From Chlorokybus atmophyticus (taxonomy: Eukaryota > Streptophyta > Chlorokybophyceae > Chlorokybales > Chlorokybaceae): a stretch of 64,000 nucleotides of DNA. The translations under genes and the position numbers were made by a program. The DNA is taken from assembly GCA_009103225.1 (NCBI GenBank), contig RHPI01001715.1, positions 28,882 through 92,881 of the forward strand, written 5' to 3'. Below, piece after piece: positions 11,064 to 26,590 of the stretch. Within the stretch, counting starts at the first letter, position 1; each line of letters begins with the position of its first letter. The notes under the pieces are model-generated. The model did no database searches. It was not told the DNA's origin and saw only the letters and a list, made by a program, of their open reading frames with translations.

Positions 11064-11598
11064 TGTAACGGGAAGGTACATTACATTACCACAAATCGAC
11101 CATAAAAGGACCAAGTCTCTTGTGGTCGAGTGGTTTGTGACATTGGTCATCGGAGCTTGAGACCCGGGTTCGATTCCTGCCTTGCACACGAATTCCGCGG
11201 TCGTTGTTTCTCGATCCAATAACATCGTAAATGGTCACTTTATAAGTGCCATCATCGATGGGTCGCGACTTGCCTAATGGCAGTCGCGCCGAACTGACCA
11301 GTTCAGTCGGCGCGGCAGGGCGCGACCTGCCTACTGCGGCGACGCGCCCTGTGGGGCCAGCAGCGGAGCGCTATGCGCGCGCTGACCGGTATGGGCCTAG
11401 ATTGGCCGGTCCTTGGGTGGTGGGGCCGGTGACCGACCCTAACAAACCCCTTGGGTAATTCCCCAGCTGACCGGGCAGCTGCCGAGGACGTCAGCGTTCT
11501 TAAGTGGGGGGGAATGTAACGGGAAGGTACATTACGTTACCACAAATCGACCATAAAAGCACCAAGTCTTTTGTGGTCGAGTGGTTTGTGACACGTTA
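11059..11598 (+). mobile_element. TRIM retrotransposon copy B with CGTTA duplication
   Basis: This is the same family as copy A. The 79 bp repeats are at 11064-11142 and 11515-11593, and the perfect target duplication CGTTA is at 11059-11063 and 11594-11598. The same primer-binding-like site follows the left repeat and the purine tract AAGTGGGGGGGAA precedes the right one. The interior is about 90 percent identical to copy A. Removing the element and one CGTTA restores an open frame that ends in an Arg/Gly/Lys-rich tail. Confidence 0.93.
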
Positions 11599-11735
11599 GG
11601 TTACTAAAGGCTATCAAGGTGAGGAAGCAGCCAGCAAAGAAAGGCACCAGCGCACGCGGGAGGGGCCGTGGAAAGGGAAGCAGGGGGGTTGGGAAGGGCA
11701 ACCGGGGCGGTCGTGGGCGACGCAGCAGGAATTAG
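11594..11735 (+). pseudogene. Basic RG-rich C-terminal tail, cut off by TRIM B
   Basis: After the TRIM the frame reads LLKAIKVRKQPAKKG and continues through repeated RGRGRGKGS, GKGNRGGRGRR to a stop at 11733-11735. Across the empty target site the frame continues from the upstream DNA (MLLLWPV before the junction). Such Arg/Gly/Lys-rich tails usually bind nucleic acid. It may be the C-terminus of the methyltransferase gene or of a lost neighbour; I cannot decide. Confidence 0.5.
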
Positions 11736-12870
11736 GCATCAGCACAGGGTAGGACATTGTGGTTGCTGCGGTACAATAAGGTAGCATACATGGCAACAAT
11801 ACTAAACGAGATTTGGGGCCAGCTAACATTTAGCTAACCTTATCAAAAACATTCACGGGCTTTAGCCGGATGTTGTGCAGAGTTATGCAGAGTGATGCAG
11901 AGTGATGTCAACTTCCCCAACTCACCGCAAACAACCTTGCACTAGCAGTTAATGCAGAGAGTTTATTGCCAATATCGGCTGGTATGTTGAACGTTGCAAT
12001 CAAAAGGGCGGCGGGCTGAACAAAATGTGTATCTTTAGGTCACCCACATTGTAAGTATTTCCACCTGCATGGTTACATCTTTAGAACAAGCTACCGGTAC
12101 CGGTAGCCGGTACTTATATACCGGTATGAATATATACAAATATACCGGTAGTGCTGATGTATGCAGCTGTTGGTGCATGCGTGGCGGAACGTGAGACAAT
12201 CGAGGTAGTTGCTGTAAAGGTTATACTACTTTGAAACGCATCGCAGGGGTGTCTTGTTTCGTTTGGTCAGTCAGTACATGTCCGCGCACGTTTGAAACTC
12301 GGCGATGGAGTAGTGAACCGCCTATCATTACGATCTTTTTATATATATTTTTGCCGCAAACTGCAGCCACAATGGCCACAATGGTTGGTTTTGGTGTCAG
12401 ATAAACCTGTCAACGTGCACACATGCCATGAGCTTGGTTTACCAGGCTTGTGATGTGCTGTTTTCTTGGCTAGCAACAAGGTAGGTAAAGCGGCATTTGT
12501 ATGCATGTTCTGTCCCTGTCGTTGCTTTGTCTAAGCTGGGCATGCCCCTTCAACTGCATGCCCAGCTTAGACAAGGCTGTTGCATGCAAGCATGGATGCG
12601 CAACACACACACAAGAACACAGCAGTGCAAAGTGCATGCAATCGACAGTTGAATTGATACTAATCCCTTTAACGCGTGATCTATCCAGCAATTATTGAAG
12701 AATTTGGCCAAAACCAAGTTCAAGAATAGGCGATACCAATATTAATGCACACCTTTTAATTCACCTTAATGGCAGCTGAATACCAAATTAAATTATAACT
12801 AAGGCAAGAAAGGAGGTAGAAAACGGTACCTCGTTTGCCATTAGGTGCCCAACCAAGTTACAGCTGGATC
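11736..12870. other. Non-coding stretch with two notable motifs
   Basis: No convincing gene. At 12092-12152 the palindromic motif TACCGGTA or its core ACCGGT/GCCGGT recurs five times within 60 bp, spaced by AT-rich DNA. At 12527-12574 there is a perfect hairpin. The stretch separates the CACTA/MTase region from the truncated 3' end of the gypsy element. Confidence 0.6.
12527..12574. repeat. Perfect 18 bp hairpin
   Basis: TTGTCTAAGCTGGGCATG (12527-12544) and its exact reverse complement (12557-12574) are separated by a 12 base loop. It could be a small-RNA precursor fold, a terminator-like fold or the remains of a tiny foldback element. Nothing else in the sequence decides between these. Confidence 0.85.
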
Positions 12871-14634
12871 TCAAACCAAGTTGTGGTCAAAGCCAGACTG
12901 TTGGGGGGCCATTTCTACCGGTGAGGCGCCGAATCCGCTGAAGATGTGCTCAAGGTACGCCCGCGTCACCGTGGATGTATTATTTAGTAACATTATCAAC
13001 TCCACCCACTTGCTGAGGTGTTCGATGGCGACAAGTATGTATACGTTGTCGCGGCGTGTGATGGGCAGCTCGCCTGCAAGGTCCATGCTGCACCAATATA
13101 CAAGCCCCATGATGGGCAAGGGATGCAGCTGAGGGTGGCGATGTGAAAAGCTTGCCCGGATGCAATCGCAGGACCTACACTGTCTGAATACTTCCGCGAC
13201 ATTGCGTGCAAGTTCGTCCCACCAATAGTCACCACGCACCATATTGGCAGTGCGATTCATGTCGAAGAACCAAAGCTGGTGATGCAAGTTAGCGATAATA
13301 GACGCCCGGCGGTTGATGGGGGAACCTCCTACACTGACCATCGCTTATGACGCGCCATGGAGCGTCATTGTCCCAGGTGTAGTTACTTGCGCGGTGCTAC
13401 GCGCGGTCAGTTGTCTTTTGGTCTAGCCTAGCAGGCAGAGCCGGTCCGGTCTTAATCAGCTGCAAGCCACGCTCATTTGTCCAAATGTCCCCTTCACTTG
13501 TAGGGGGTATGGTGGCCCAGAGCATTGGGTTGCGGGCCTCCGTGCGTATGCCGGCTGCCATGACCAACTATGATGGCGCGCTTGCGAGGTGTGTTGCCGT
13601 CGTATCGGGCGTCAGTGGCGTCCACTATAGCGGGATTGGGGTTGCGACTCAAGCCATCGGCACCGGTGTTAACAATGCCTGGCTTGTGGGTAATAGTAAG
13701 GTCGTATACTTGTAGCAGCAAAGCCCAACGCGCGTGCTTGCCAGTGAGTTGATTGCTCGTGAGTAGCCACTGCAGGGGCTGGTGGTTAGTGACCTGCTCA
13801 AAATGTAGCCAAAGAGAAATGGCCGAAAGAACTAAATGGCCCAAAAAGCACGCTGCTCCCCTCCGGGGAAGGCTTCATAGCTGCTATAGTTAGCTTCCGC
13901 CGCATTATTGCTCCTATTGGCGTAGGCAATGACTTGTTCCTTGCCTTCGCCGTTCTTCAGGCAGAGCACCGCACCCAGCCCAAGCCGGCTCCAACTGATA
14001 ATGAGTATGAAGGGCTTGTTGTAGGCAGGGCGCGCCAGGATGGGAGCCGACTGCAGGTGGCCTTTCAACGCCTCTAAGGCTTGCTGCTGCTTTGCTTCAC
14101 CCCAATGCCAAATGATGGCTTTCTTCAACAGGGCATTGAGGGGTTTGGCCAACGTGGAGACGTTGAGCACAAACCTTTGGTAATAGTTGGCAAGATCAAG
14201 GGAGGCAACAAGACGGGAGATGTCCGTGGGTGGTGGCACCTTCAGCAACGCATCCATTTTTGCCTGCTGCACCAGCATTCCATTGGGGACGATGAGGTGG
14301 CCGAGATATGGAATCTTGTCACGTACACTTCTCAAGGTGTGCCGTGAGCCCGTGCTCCTTTGGTCTGTGCAACGCCTTCTTGATGTGCTGCGAGTTCGCT
14401 TTAGCAGTGTGGCTAAAGATGAGGATGTCATCGATGTAGCACCTGAAATTGTCCAGCCCATTAAGGGTTATGTCCATTACGCGTTGGATGACAGCAGGTG
14501 CGTTCTTCAATTGAAAAGGCATAACCTTCCATTGATACAGTGTCCGCTTGCCCCAAAAAGCGGTCTTGCACTTGTCCTCCGTCTTGATGCCAATGAATCC
14601 CAGAGCGCATATCCATCACCGAAAAGTACTTGCA
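12871..14634 (-). pseudogene. Ty3/gypsy pol, 3' half: RT core, RNase H, partial integrase
   Basis: Reading on the minus strand from 14634, the RT palm continues with FSVMDMRSGIH, then MPFQLKNAPAVIQRVMD and CYIDDILIFS (the YIDD catalytic pair near 14430). Next come the thumb and connection (YLGHLIVPNG, LANYYQRFV) and the RNase H region (GLGAVLCLKNGEG, NHQPLQWLL, GADGLSRNP). The integrase at 13341-12871 has DYWWDELARNV, FRQCRSC and YWCSMDLAGELP with the first catalytic Asp, and VAIEHLSKWVELI. It stops before the rest of the DDE core. No 3' LTR was found. Several frameshifts and stops are present. The other half is at 22509-25340; a LINE lies between. Confidence 0.88.
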
Positions 14635-14700
14635 AGTACTGGTGGGGCGCGCAACCCGCCTGCGGCGGCGGCAGCGTCCTAGCCAAGGTTTTCGCGGGCA

Positions 14701-16219
14701 TTGTTGTGGGGGGCGTCTGATGTGGGCTCTTCCCACACCCGGCCGCCTGCCCACCAGCTAGGCATCTTAGATCCGCGCCTACATCGGCGGATCCGTACCA
14801 TGGTCAACGCCGACGATCCGGCGCAGGTGGGTGAGCTGATGGATGACGATAAGACGGAGGCTATGCATACCGCCCTCTCTTCTACTCATCCGTCCTCCCC
14901 ACCCTCTCCCCGCACTTCTCCACCTGTCTCCGACGGTGGACCGCCTCAGGCCGGGGCTCCCCCAGCGAGCTCCGGCCCGGCTTGGGTTGCATTCGATCCC
15001 CGGCATCCTGCCGGCCGACCTGCCCCGAGCACCAACGACACGCTTGCTGGGGCCTCCACCGGAGGCCCTCTCCCAACAGCTGAGTTCCTTGATGCAGTTG
15101 TTGCTGGTTGCATGGATGCGTCCTCTTTTACACCCACCATGCTTGAAGAGCACGAGTGCTTGTCCTTCACCGTGGATGCTCCCCTATTTGATAGGTGGCA
15201 ATCAGTGCTGAGCTCTCGTGCACTGGTGTTTTCATTCCCGTTTACACGTGCTCTCAAGTCAGCCACGAGTGTTAGGCTTGCGTGGTTGCAGTTAGTGTGC
15301 ACAGACAGCCAGTCGACCAGAATGTTGATTGCTGCACACCCCGTTGCAAGGACTGGCGACGTGCAATGCATTTTTGCATCTGCATCAGGTGCATCTGCAA
15401 CACAAGTGCTCGCGCGGGCTCAACGCAACTTGCTCCCGAAGTGCGGGGGCCAGCAAGTTCGGGTCCAGCGGTGGGGGGAGGCTTCCACGACGAGGGATTG
15501 GATATCCTTCCTTGGCATGCGTCCGGAACTGCTCCCCTTCATCCGAGCGGTGATTCAACGTCGGCAAGATTGGCCATCCTCTGCAGAGCGGTCAGTCCGG
15601 CTCTACCCCACCCTTTGAGACTTCCAGCACGCGCTATGCCTTCCACCCGCTGCCAGGCGCTGTCGTGCCCAAGAAGCTCGCGTTCTGTGTGCCAAGAGAA
15701 GGGGGATGGATCACATACACGGTGGACGTAATCACACCTTCCTCCCCCCCGCTTTGCTTTTACTGCAAGCGCCCTGGGCATACTCGCGCGAGGTGTCCGC
15801 ACACTCCAGCTCGAGGTGCGCAGCAGCCTCCGGCTCATCCTGCTCCTCCGCCACCTCACACATCGCTTCTCCACCCACTCAGGCAGGTGATGCGCAGGGG
15901 GGTGTTGCTCCTCCAACGACCGGCGACAGCGGCACTCTCTTCGCCCCCGCTGTTGCGCTGCCACCCCACACCTCCACGACTACTCAGTCCGCGGATGGCT
16001 GGCAACGAGCCACACGTAAACAGAAAGGTGCGGGGCGCCAGGAGGCAGACACGCCCACCACCCGCGCACAGCAATCACACCCTCCTGCTGCTCGCTCCTC
16101 AGCTGTTCAGCCGTCCTCCCCATCCCGTCCTGCACACACCCCACGCTTGGAGTCATGATACGAGATGGTGGAAGAGGATCAGCACGCCGCAGCGCAGCAG
16201 GAAGCATCCTCTCCTGTGA
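14701..16219 (+). pseudogene. LINE ORF1 (gag-like) with CCHC zinc knuckle
   Basis: The frame 14701-15618 is Pro/Ser-rich at its N-terminus (about 120 residues after a Met at 14800) and then has a more ordered stretch. It shifts frame near 15600-15660 into 15665-16219. There the knuckle CFYCKRPGHTRARC (C-x2-C-x4-H-x4-C, near 15750) is followed by a Pro/Ala/Thr-rich tail. ORF1 proteins of this type bind LINE RNA and form ribonucleoprotein particles. The frame switch means this copy is broken, or that the assembly carries an indel in this GC-rich DNA. Confidence 0.75.
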
Positions 16220-16422
16220 AAGCGCCTCCCACTCCCGTACTTTCAGATGTGTTGGCCCCGCTACTCGCAAAACTCGGCGTTGATATGGGGGAGGGGGAGT
16301 TCGATGCGGTTTACGCTGTTCCAATGCTGGGCACGGGCCTCACCGCTCCTATTGGCCCGGCACAGCTGCTGCTGTCCAATGTTGGCCAGATTTCTGGCCT
16401 GAGGGTGGAAGCTATAGCCCGT

Positions 16423-16423
<1 letters not shown>

Positions 16424-16454
<31 letters not shown>

Positions 16455-16669
16455 NNNNNNNNNNNNNNNNNNNNNNNNNNNNNNNNNNNNNNNNNNNNNN
16501 NNNNNNNNNNNNNNNNNNNNNNNNNNNNNNNNNNNNNNNNNNNNNNNNNNNNNNNNNNNNNNNNNNNNNNNNNNNNNNNNNNNNNNNNNNNNNNNNNNNN
16601 NNNNNNNNNNNNNNNNNNNNNNNNNNNNNNNNNNNNNNNNNNNNNCCCCCCCCCCCCCCCCCCCCCCCC
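16424..16669. repeat. Poly-C tract with a 191-base gap
   Basis: Thirty-one C (16424-16454), 191 N (16455-16645) and 24 C (16646-16669). The length of the gap is an assembly estimate. Long proline or glycine frames crossing it are not real genes. Confidence 0.95.
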
Positions 16670-17745
16670 GCCTGGTCATTCAGTGTCGGAGGAATGGCTG
16701 TTGGAAAGGTTGAGCTCTCCGCTGCAGGCGCTTGGCTACTCCCCGAGCGGAGGTTTGGCGGCGACTGCGCAGCGCTCCATGCTCTCATGCTTTCGCACTT
16801 CGAGGCAATGGGCGCCGCCGCACCAAGCTCTACATCATGCAGGTCCTGCCAGCAGACGTGGCCTCGTTGTCCATCCCGCTCACCCCGGCTCAGCGCTGGG
16901 TGTCGCTGGACGAATGGGAGCTGGCACTGAAGAACCGAGCGGCTGGCCGGACAGCCACCCTGGGTCTCACATTTCTTGCTGCTTTTCATTCATGGAGAGC
17001 GGCCCTTTTGAGAGCGCCCACCCCATCAGGCGCGACCCCCTCGTCAAGCTCTGTTGCGCGCAGCTCGGTGGCTAGGCAACTCATTTCTCCCCCCAAGCTT
17101 GCGAGCCCGGAGCAGCCCCCGCACAGGCCCGTTTTGCCTGCCCCACACCCGGTGCAGGCCTGTGCGAGCTTCATGTCCCCGGAGAAGCCCCCCCCCGCGT
17201 GCGGTGCGCTCGGTGATGGTCGTCCTCAGATGTCAAGACGGGGAGTGGTGGCTAGGCCTTGGCAGGTGCCCCCAACCCTCTCCCACCCCCTTCGCTCTCG
17301 CAAGCTCAGAAGACGTTGCGGAGGAGCCCCACCTCCGTCACCTCGTGGCAAGGGCTTTACAACTCCCGGAAGACGCTCCGTGGGAGGAGTGGGAGGCTGC
17401 CACCAGCGTGCTGACTATGCGCATGCAAGAGGATCAGATCCAGCGCTACGTGGTCTGGGTGCTGACGGTGCCGGAATATGTACACGACAATGGTGATGGC
17501 GAGGTGGTGTGGGCGAATGTGCGTAAGCTTCCGTGGGCGGCGGGAGGGTTGGAAGCGCTGGTCGGCTCGATCACTGCGTCCGCGCTTGGCCTGTTGCGCT
17601 CGCAGGCCCCCAAGCTCCTTCCGCTGCCACGCAACGCCGACGCCTCGCTGAGGGAAGCTCTCCAGGGGGCGCCAGCGGACCCGCAGGAGATCTCCCTTGA
17701 AGAGCTGCTGGGGGTTCTCCCGCAGGGGAGCTCATCCGCAACACC
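16670..17745 (+). pseudogene. LINE inter-ORF coding stretch, possible Nudix-like modules
   Basis: Between the gap and ORF2 two coding blocks are visible in shifting frames. The first (about 16690-16990) has a stretch resembling a worn Nudix box (ERRFGGDCAALHALMLSHFE), then RTKLYIMQVLP and RWVSLDEWELAL. The second (17200-17745) has VMVVLRCQDGEWWLGLG, then QRYVVWVLTVPEY and EVVWANVRKLPW. The repeated pattern of a hydrophobic strand, a charged loop and a W-containing strand is reminiscent of a Nudix fold, but the metal-binding Glu residues are not clearly kept. It may simply be the C-terminal part of ORF1. Confidence in any function is low. Confidence 0.35.
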
Positions 17746-22249
<4,504 letters not shown>

Positions 22250-22508
22250 ACGCTCTTAGCCGAAGATAACTCACTCCGCAGGCTAGCTGCTTAGTAGTTC
22301 ACTTGTAATCTGATACGTGTCTCTTCTCCTCCCGCTTGTTTGCTTGGTTGTTAATTGGTTTTTACTTAGTTGTTACTTGGTTGTTCTCCTCTGGTTAACC
22401 GCTTGGTAGGCAATACCCAGCATCTACAGATAGGCTCTATTAGTAACTGGTTCCTCAACTTTGCTTGTCTTTATTGATGTAATCCTATGTTGGGCTTTAA
22501 AAAAGGAA

Positions 22509-22880
22509 AAAAGTACTTGCAGGTGCCTATGCTATTGAAGATCTCATTAGGTGTATACATGCGGTAACGATCTAGCACAGTGTGGTTGTTGAGGTTGCGA
22601 TAGTCACCGCACGTGCGCCGCTGCGTTCACTGTCCTTATTCATCTTTTAATAGGCAGGATGGTGGCGGCTGCATATTGTGTGCTGCATGCTGCTTCTTCA
22701 ATGAGTCCTGCGTCCAGCAGCTTCTTGCGGTTGATTTCAATAAGCTTCATCTCAATCTTTGCCAACGAGAGGTGCTTGTAGAAGATAGGCCCAGGTGTAT
22801 CCAAGTCGATAGTGAATTAATGAAAGTTGCACTTGCCCAAGTCCTTAAGTGAATGTGCAAACTGTGTCTTGTGCTCTTTA
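22509..22880 (-). pseudogene. Ty3/gypsy RT, N-terminal part
   Basis: On the minus strand this reads FTIDLDTPGPIFYKHLSLAK, KKLLDAGLIEEAACSTQYAA and then GDYRNLNNHTVLDRYRM, the fingers of a Ty3/gypsy RT. It ends SIGTCKY at the LINE insertion, where the palm (FSVMDMR) resumes at 14634. A stop and small frame changes are present. Confidence 0.88.
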
Positions 22881-22891
22881 AAGAGGGACTT

Positions 22892-24135
22892 TTACTTGTC
22901 CTCGACGTTGCTGGAGGCCATACAGCCAATGCGCCAACATTCTTGCTCTGGTTGTAGCGTAGTGAGGGATGTCCAGTGCTTCTTCAAGTGCTTAAAGCTC
23001 GACGCCGTGAATCGCCATGGAGACGAATTGTGGGTCCCTGGTTTCTGCAGGCTCTTGCCCCCNATCACACCCCCCGCGCGTTTGGCCGAGGTGGTTAACA
23101 CGGCCAATATCTGTTTCAAAGGGCCAAGCATGTCTCCAGCAATCAAATCATGTTTTGGGTCCATGGCTCAACCAAGCAGCTCTCGGCAATCGCATTTTGC
23201 CCGCTTGGGAGCATGTGTGATGGCACTCGGCCAAAATCCCTTGCCAACTCGCGCTCAGTGGCCAAAGGTTTACAAAGACAGTTAAGATTGACATCCCAAA
23301 CCATCCCAATGTTGCCATTGAGAAACGAATGTGAGCCTGGATATGCCACAGATGATGAGAAGGCATCCATATGACGATTAACCTTGTTGCATTGGTGAAA
23401 GTACTTGTAGTCTGGCCAAGTTAGCGATTGGGGTGTAGCAACATGAACCAATATGTCTTGCATAAATAGGCCAAGAGGCCTAACAGACAGAAGTTGCGCT
23501 GCTGTTAAGTCTTCTATCTTGGCAAAGCTTGTCCACTTGCTGCGCAACCGGTAAGCACAAGAGCCATGAGCAGCAGCGTCGATTACCACGGGTGCGTCGA
23601 GCACCGTGCAAATGTCTTTGTAGTCGGCACGCACATTGCCGTGTTGATCATCTTGAGCACAGACGTTCTCAAGAATGTATGCAGGAGGTCTGTCAGATTG
23701 CTGCTGGTAAAGTGTATGTGTGATACGAACCTACTCCCAAAACAACTTGGACCTGGAGCTTTGCAGGCTAAGTCCTTTGCCTGCGCGTGAGTGCCCTTGA
23801 CATTCCCATCCGGCTACGATGAGGTCAATCCCCCCCCCCCCGTGCCGGCAGGTGTTCCCCTATGATGAGGCGGATGTTCTAAAGCAAGGTACAGAGGCTG
23901 CTTGCAGTTACGGACGAATGTAGCAGTGGGAACCTTTGGCGCTTCTAAAGCAGGTAGTAAGACACTGCTGTCTGTGCTTGCGGGCTCGGGTCGCAGTAGA
24001 AGTACTAATTGGGATGCCCATGCTCAGCACAGATGCCAATCCACTGCCGACCCCTCCAAACAAAATAAACACAGTGATGCCGCTGCGACGCCGCTATGGT
24101 GTCCGATACATTGAGGCAAGGTGCAGTTGGTGAAG
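22892..24135 (-). pseudogene. DNMT3-like C5 DNA methyltransferase embedded in gypsy pol
   Basis: All major motifs appear in order on the minus strand. Motif I is ITVFILFGGVGSGLASVL (24081-24003), the AdoMet site. Motif IV is DLIVAGWECQGHSRAGKG (about 23830-23770) with the catalytic Cys kept. Motif VI is PPAYILENV (about 23690-23665). Motif VIII is CAYRLRSKWTSF. Near the end are GMVWDV and ATERELARDFG, typical of the C-terminal part. The WECQGHS form and ITVxxLFxGxGxGL start point to the DNMT3-like group. It is followed directly by the gypsy RT, so it lies inside pol. Frame changes at a poly-C run (23830-23839) and one stop indicate decay. Charophyte and dinoflagellate retrotransposons are known to have captured such genes. 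Confidence 0.85.
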
Positions 24136-25340
24136 AGGATTACCAGGCACAGGGGGGGAGGTGACCGGAAAGGTTGCCACGCGGGCCGCAATGGCTTGCG
24201 CGAGCCGGCGGCGCTGTGCGGGGTCTTGCTTGGCTAATTCACGAGGAGCCTCGGTTTGTGGAGCGGATGTGTTGCCACTCACTCTAGAACGTTAAGTACT
24301 TTGCGCAGCATCAATGGTGTTCAACTCCGCATGTGCTGTTTGTGTAAGTCCCCTGAAGAACGAGTGCAAGGATGCCATATAATTGTATGAGTAAATATTC
24401 TGTGTGCTTCTTAATGACGCAGCGCACACGTCTCTGCATCATCCTCATCATAGCGAACATTGCGGTCTATTAATTCCGCATCACACTCATCTTGCCAGTG
24501 CCGAAGGCCGTCGTCGTAGCCGAGCTGATGTGCGGTCAATGACGACCGTGTTCAGTTGGACATCCATGGGGGAAACCGAAACCAATAATCAGCTGCCTTG
24601 CTGGTGAGGCGAGGGAGTCTTACTCTAGTGTAGTCTTCCAACCGTGTGACAGGACTGACAAAGAGGTCAGGATGGAGGGTGTCATCTGACTCTGATGAGC
24701 CATACAATGAGGCGGATGAGCCGAGAATCAGGGATGCCTTGTCCAAGTGCTCGGAGTATATTTCATGGTCCCTCGCGGCGTGTGATCTGCATGCGCAGCT
24801 GGGTTATGCCCTGAGTGCAAGCACCTCCCCAGCCACATGGTCGGCTGGGGAAGGGGGTGGTGTTAAGCAGCAATTCCTATGGCAGGGTGCTTGCGTATGG
24901 GTGGGGTAGGCAGTCAGGCAACAATTCTTCTTCATAATGGGCGCCGTATTGAGCAGCACCTGCGCCCCCACCCCCCCTCAACTCGAGCACGAAGTGTGTC
25001 GTGCAAACGTTTGCGTGAAGGCAATTCAGCGGCTCTGCGAGCACCATGTAGCAACTTGGACGTCAGAAGCAAGTACAACTCCCTCTGGATCGTGGACTCT
25101 TGCCGCTGCAACCAGTCGCGCACATCATGATCGGCTTGCGTTTGCGAAGTCCACTGTGAAGCGGTATATTTGTTAGCTCAAAGCGGCATTGTTGGCTAGC
25201 ACCAATGGCTGAGTGCAAGTCTTCATCTTTTTCAAAGGTGCATGGTTCTTTGGACGACAAGTAACGTGGCAGGAAGAGCCTGGTGGCCTGGCGTGCATGT
25301 GCGGCTCTGGCAATGGTGAGCGGCATGTTCTGATGCACCT
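24136..25340 (-). pseudogene. Putative gag/protease region of the gypsy element
   Basis: Upstream of the methyltransferase the minus strand has several frames without clear motifs: 24746-24552 (SESDDTLHPDLFVSPVTRL, then TSKAADYWFRFPP), followed after one stop by a Glu/Asp-rich stretch, 25123-24932 and 25338-25063. Position and strand suggest gag and protease. I see no zinc knuckle and no DSG/DTG protease motif, so this remains a guess from context. No 5' LTR was recognised before the inverted repeat begins. Confidence 0.35.
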
Positions 25341-25574
25341 GCTACTCGTATGGCCTGCATGGCGACCTTTAAAAGAAGCAATGTTGGGTTCCAGCGAAGC
25401 CAGATATGTGTCTCTCCTTCAAATCGCTTTTCAGCTCGAGCTCCAAGCTAGCTGAGGCGATGTAGTTGAAGTGATGTGCGCAAACGTGTACACGCGCGCG
25501 TGTACTGCATTGCCCCGCGGGAGTTAATGCTCATGTTGCCTTGCGCAGCTTGAAGTTGCGCGATCTCTCTCGTA

Positions 25575-26590
25575 TACGTCGCAATATGTTTTCCCTGTCG
25601 GCCGACTAACTATTGGCAACGGCCGTGCACCTGAGGACACTAATTTAGACTGTCGTGGCTCAGGCCACCTGTAATCTTGATACAGGGACCTAATAGTAAC
25701 TTCCGTTACTATGAGGCCCTTTTTGTTACAATTTAGTCTTTAACAGTTGACTATGCCTAACTACCAGGCGCCTGTTAGTTACCTATCAGGCCTTAACAGG
25801 TGACTTTATATAATTAACAGGCACCTGTTAGTCACACACCAGGCCTTAACAAATGACTTTGTGTAATTTACAGGCAACTGTTAGACATCAGGCCTTATTA
25901 GGTAACTACAACACATCAACGGGCACCTGTAAGTTACACATCAGTCTTACTTAGGTAACTCAGCCTATATGACAGGCACCTGCAGGTTACACACCAGTCC
26001 AGCGCAGGCGACTCAGCCTAATTCACAAGCACCAACTAGGTAATTATCGACAAAATAAGGCATTCTTTAACAACTGAAGGTGACTACTGCCTAACTGTCG
26101 TCATATGTATTTGCATAGCTTGACTACACGCGACTGTCACTGACTTTCAGCATTGTTATGTGCCTGTGCTGTGTACATGTACCTGAAATGTGTACAGTGT
26201 CTCTCAGTCACTTACCAAGGCTTGTAGTTCGATTATGTGACTCGAATGCAATTCTGTTGTATATCATAGGGATGCAAGTATTGATGTGCATGAGCATAAT
26301 GACGATTGACTGAGCTGGTTTAAGATGCACAACACTCAGTCACAAGAGCCTTGTAGCTATGTACACTACCAGCTAAACGGACTACCAACTGCGCTACAGC
26401 TCCTCTCCATCATCGCTTTGCTTGTTATTACGGAACAAAGCACCATGCGCTGAGGCCTGTGGAGGAGACGCCGGAGCTTGCTCTTCCTCCTCAAACGGTT
26501 GTGCCAGCCAATCATATGCCGCTTCTCCTCAGCGAGCGGGTCACGAGCTGCTATCTCTAGCGGCCGGCGCCAATTGGGACATGCTTGATT
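25575..26590 (-). repeat. Right arm of the ~1 kb long inverted repeat
   Basis: Reverse complement of 455-1475, with the same subterminal repeat block at about 25740-26000. It encloses about 24.1 kb between the inner ends. The few differences from the left arm suggest a recent event, or gene conversion between the arms. Confidence 0.85.

Noticed and set aside
16165-16989. Long frames with poly-Pro, poly-Gly and X across the gap
   Set aside because: They are translations of poly-C and N.
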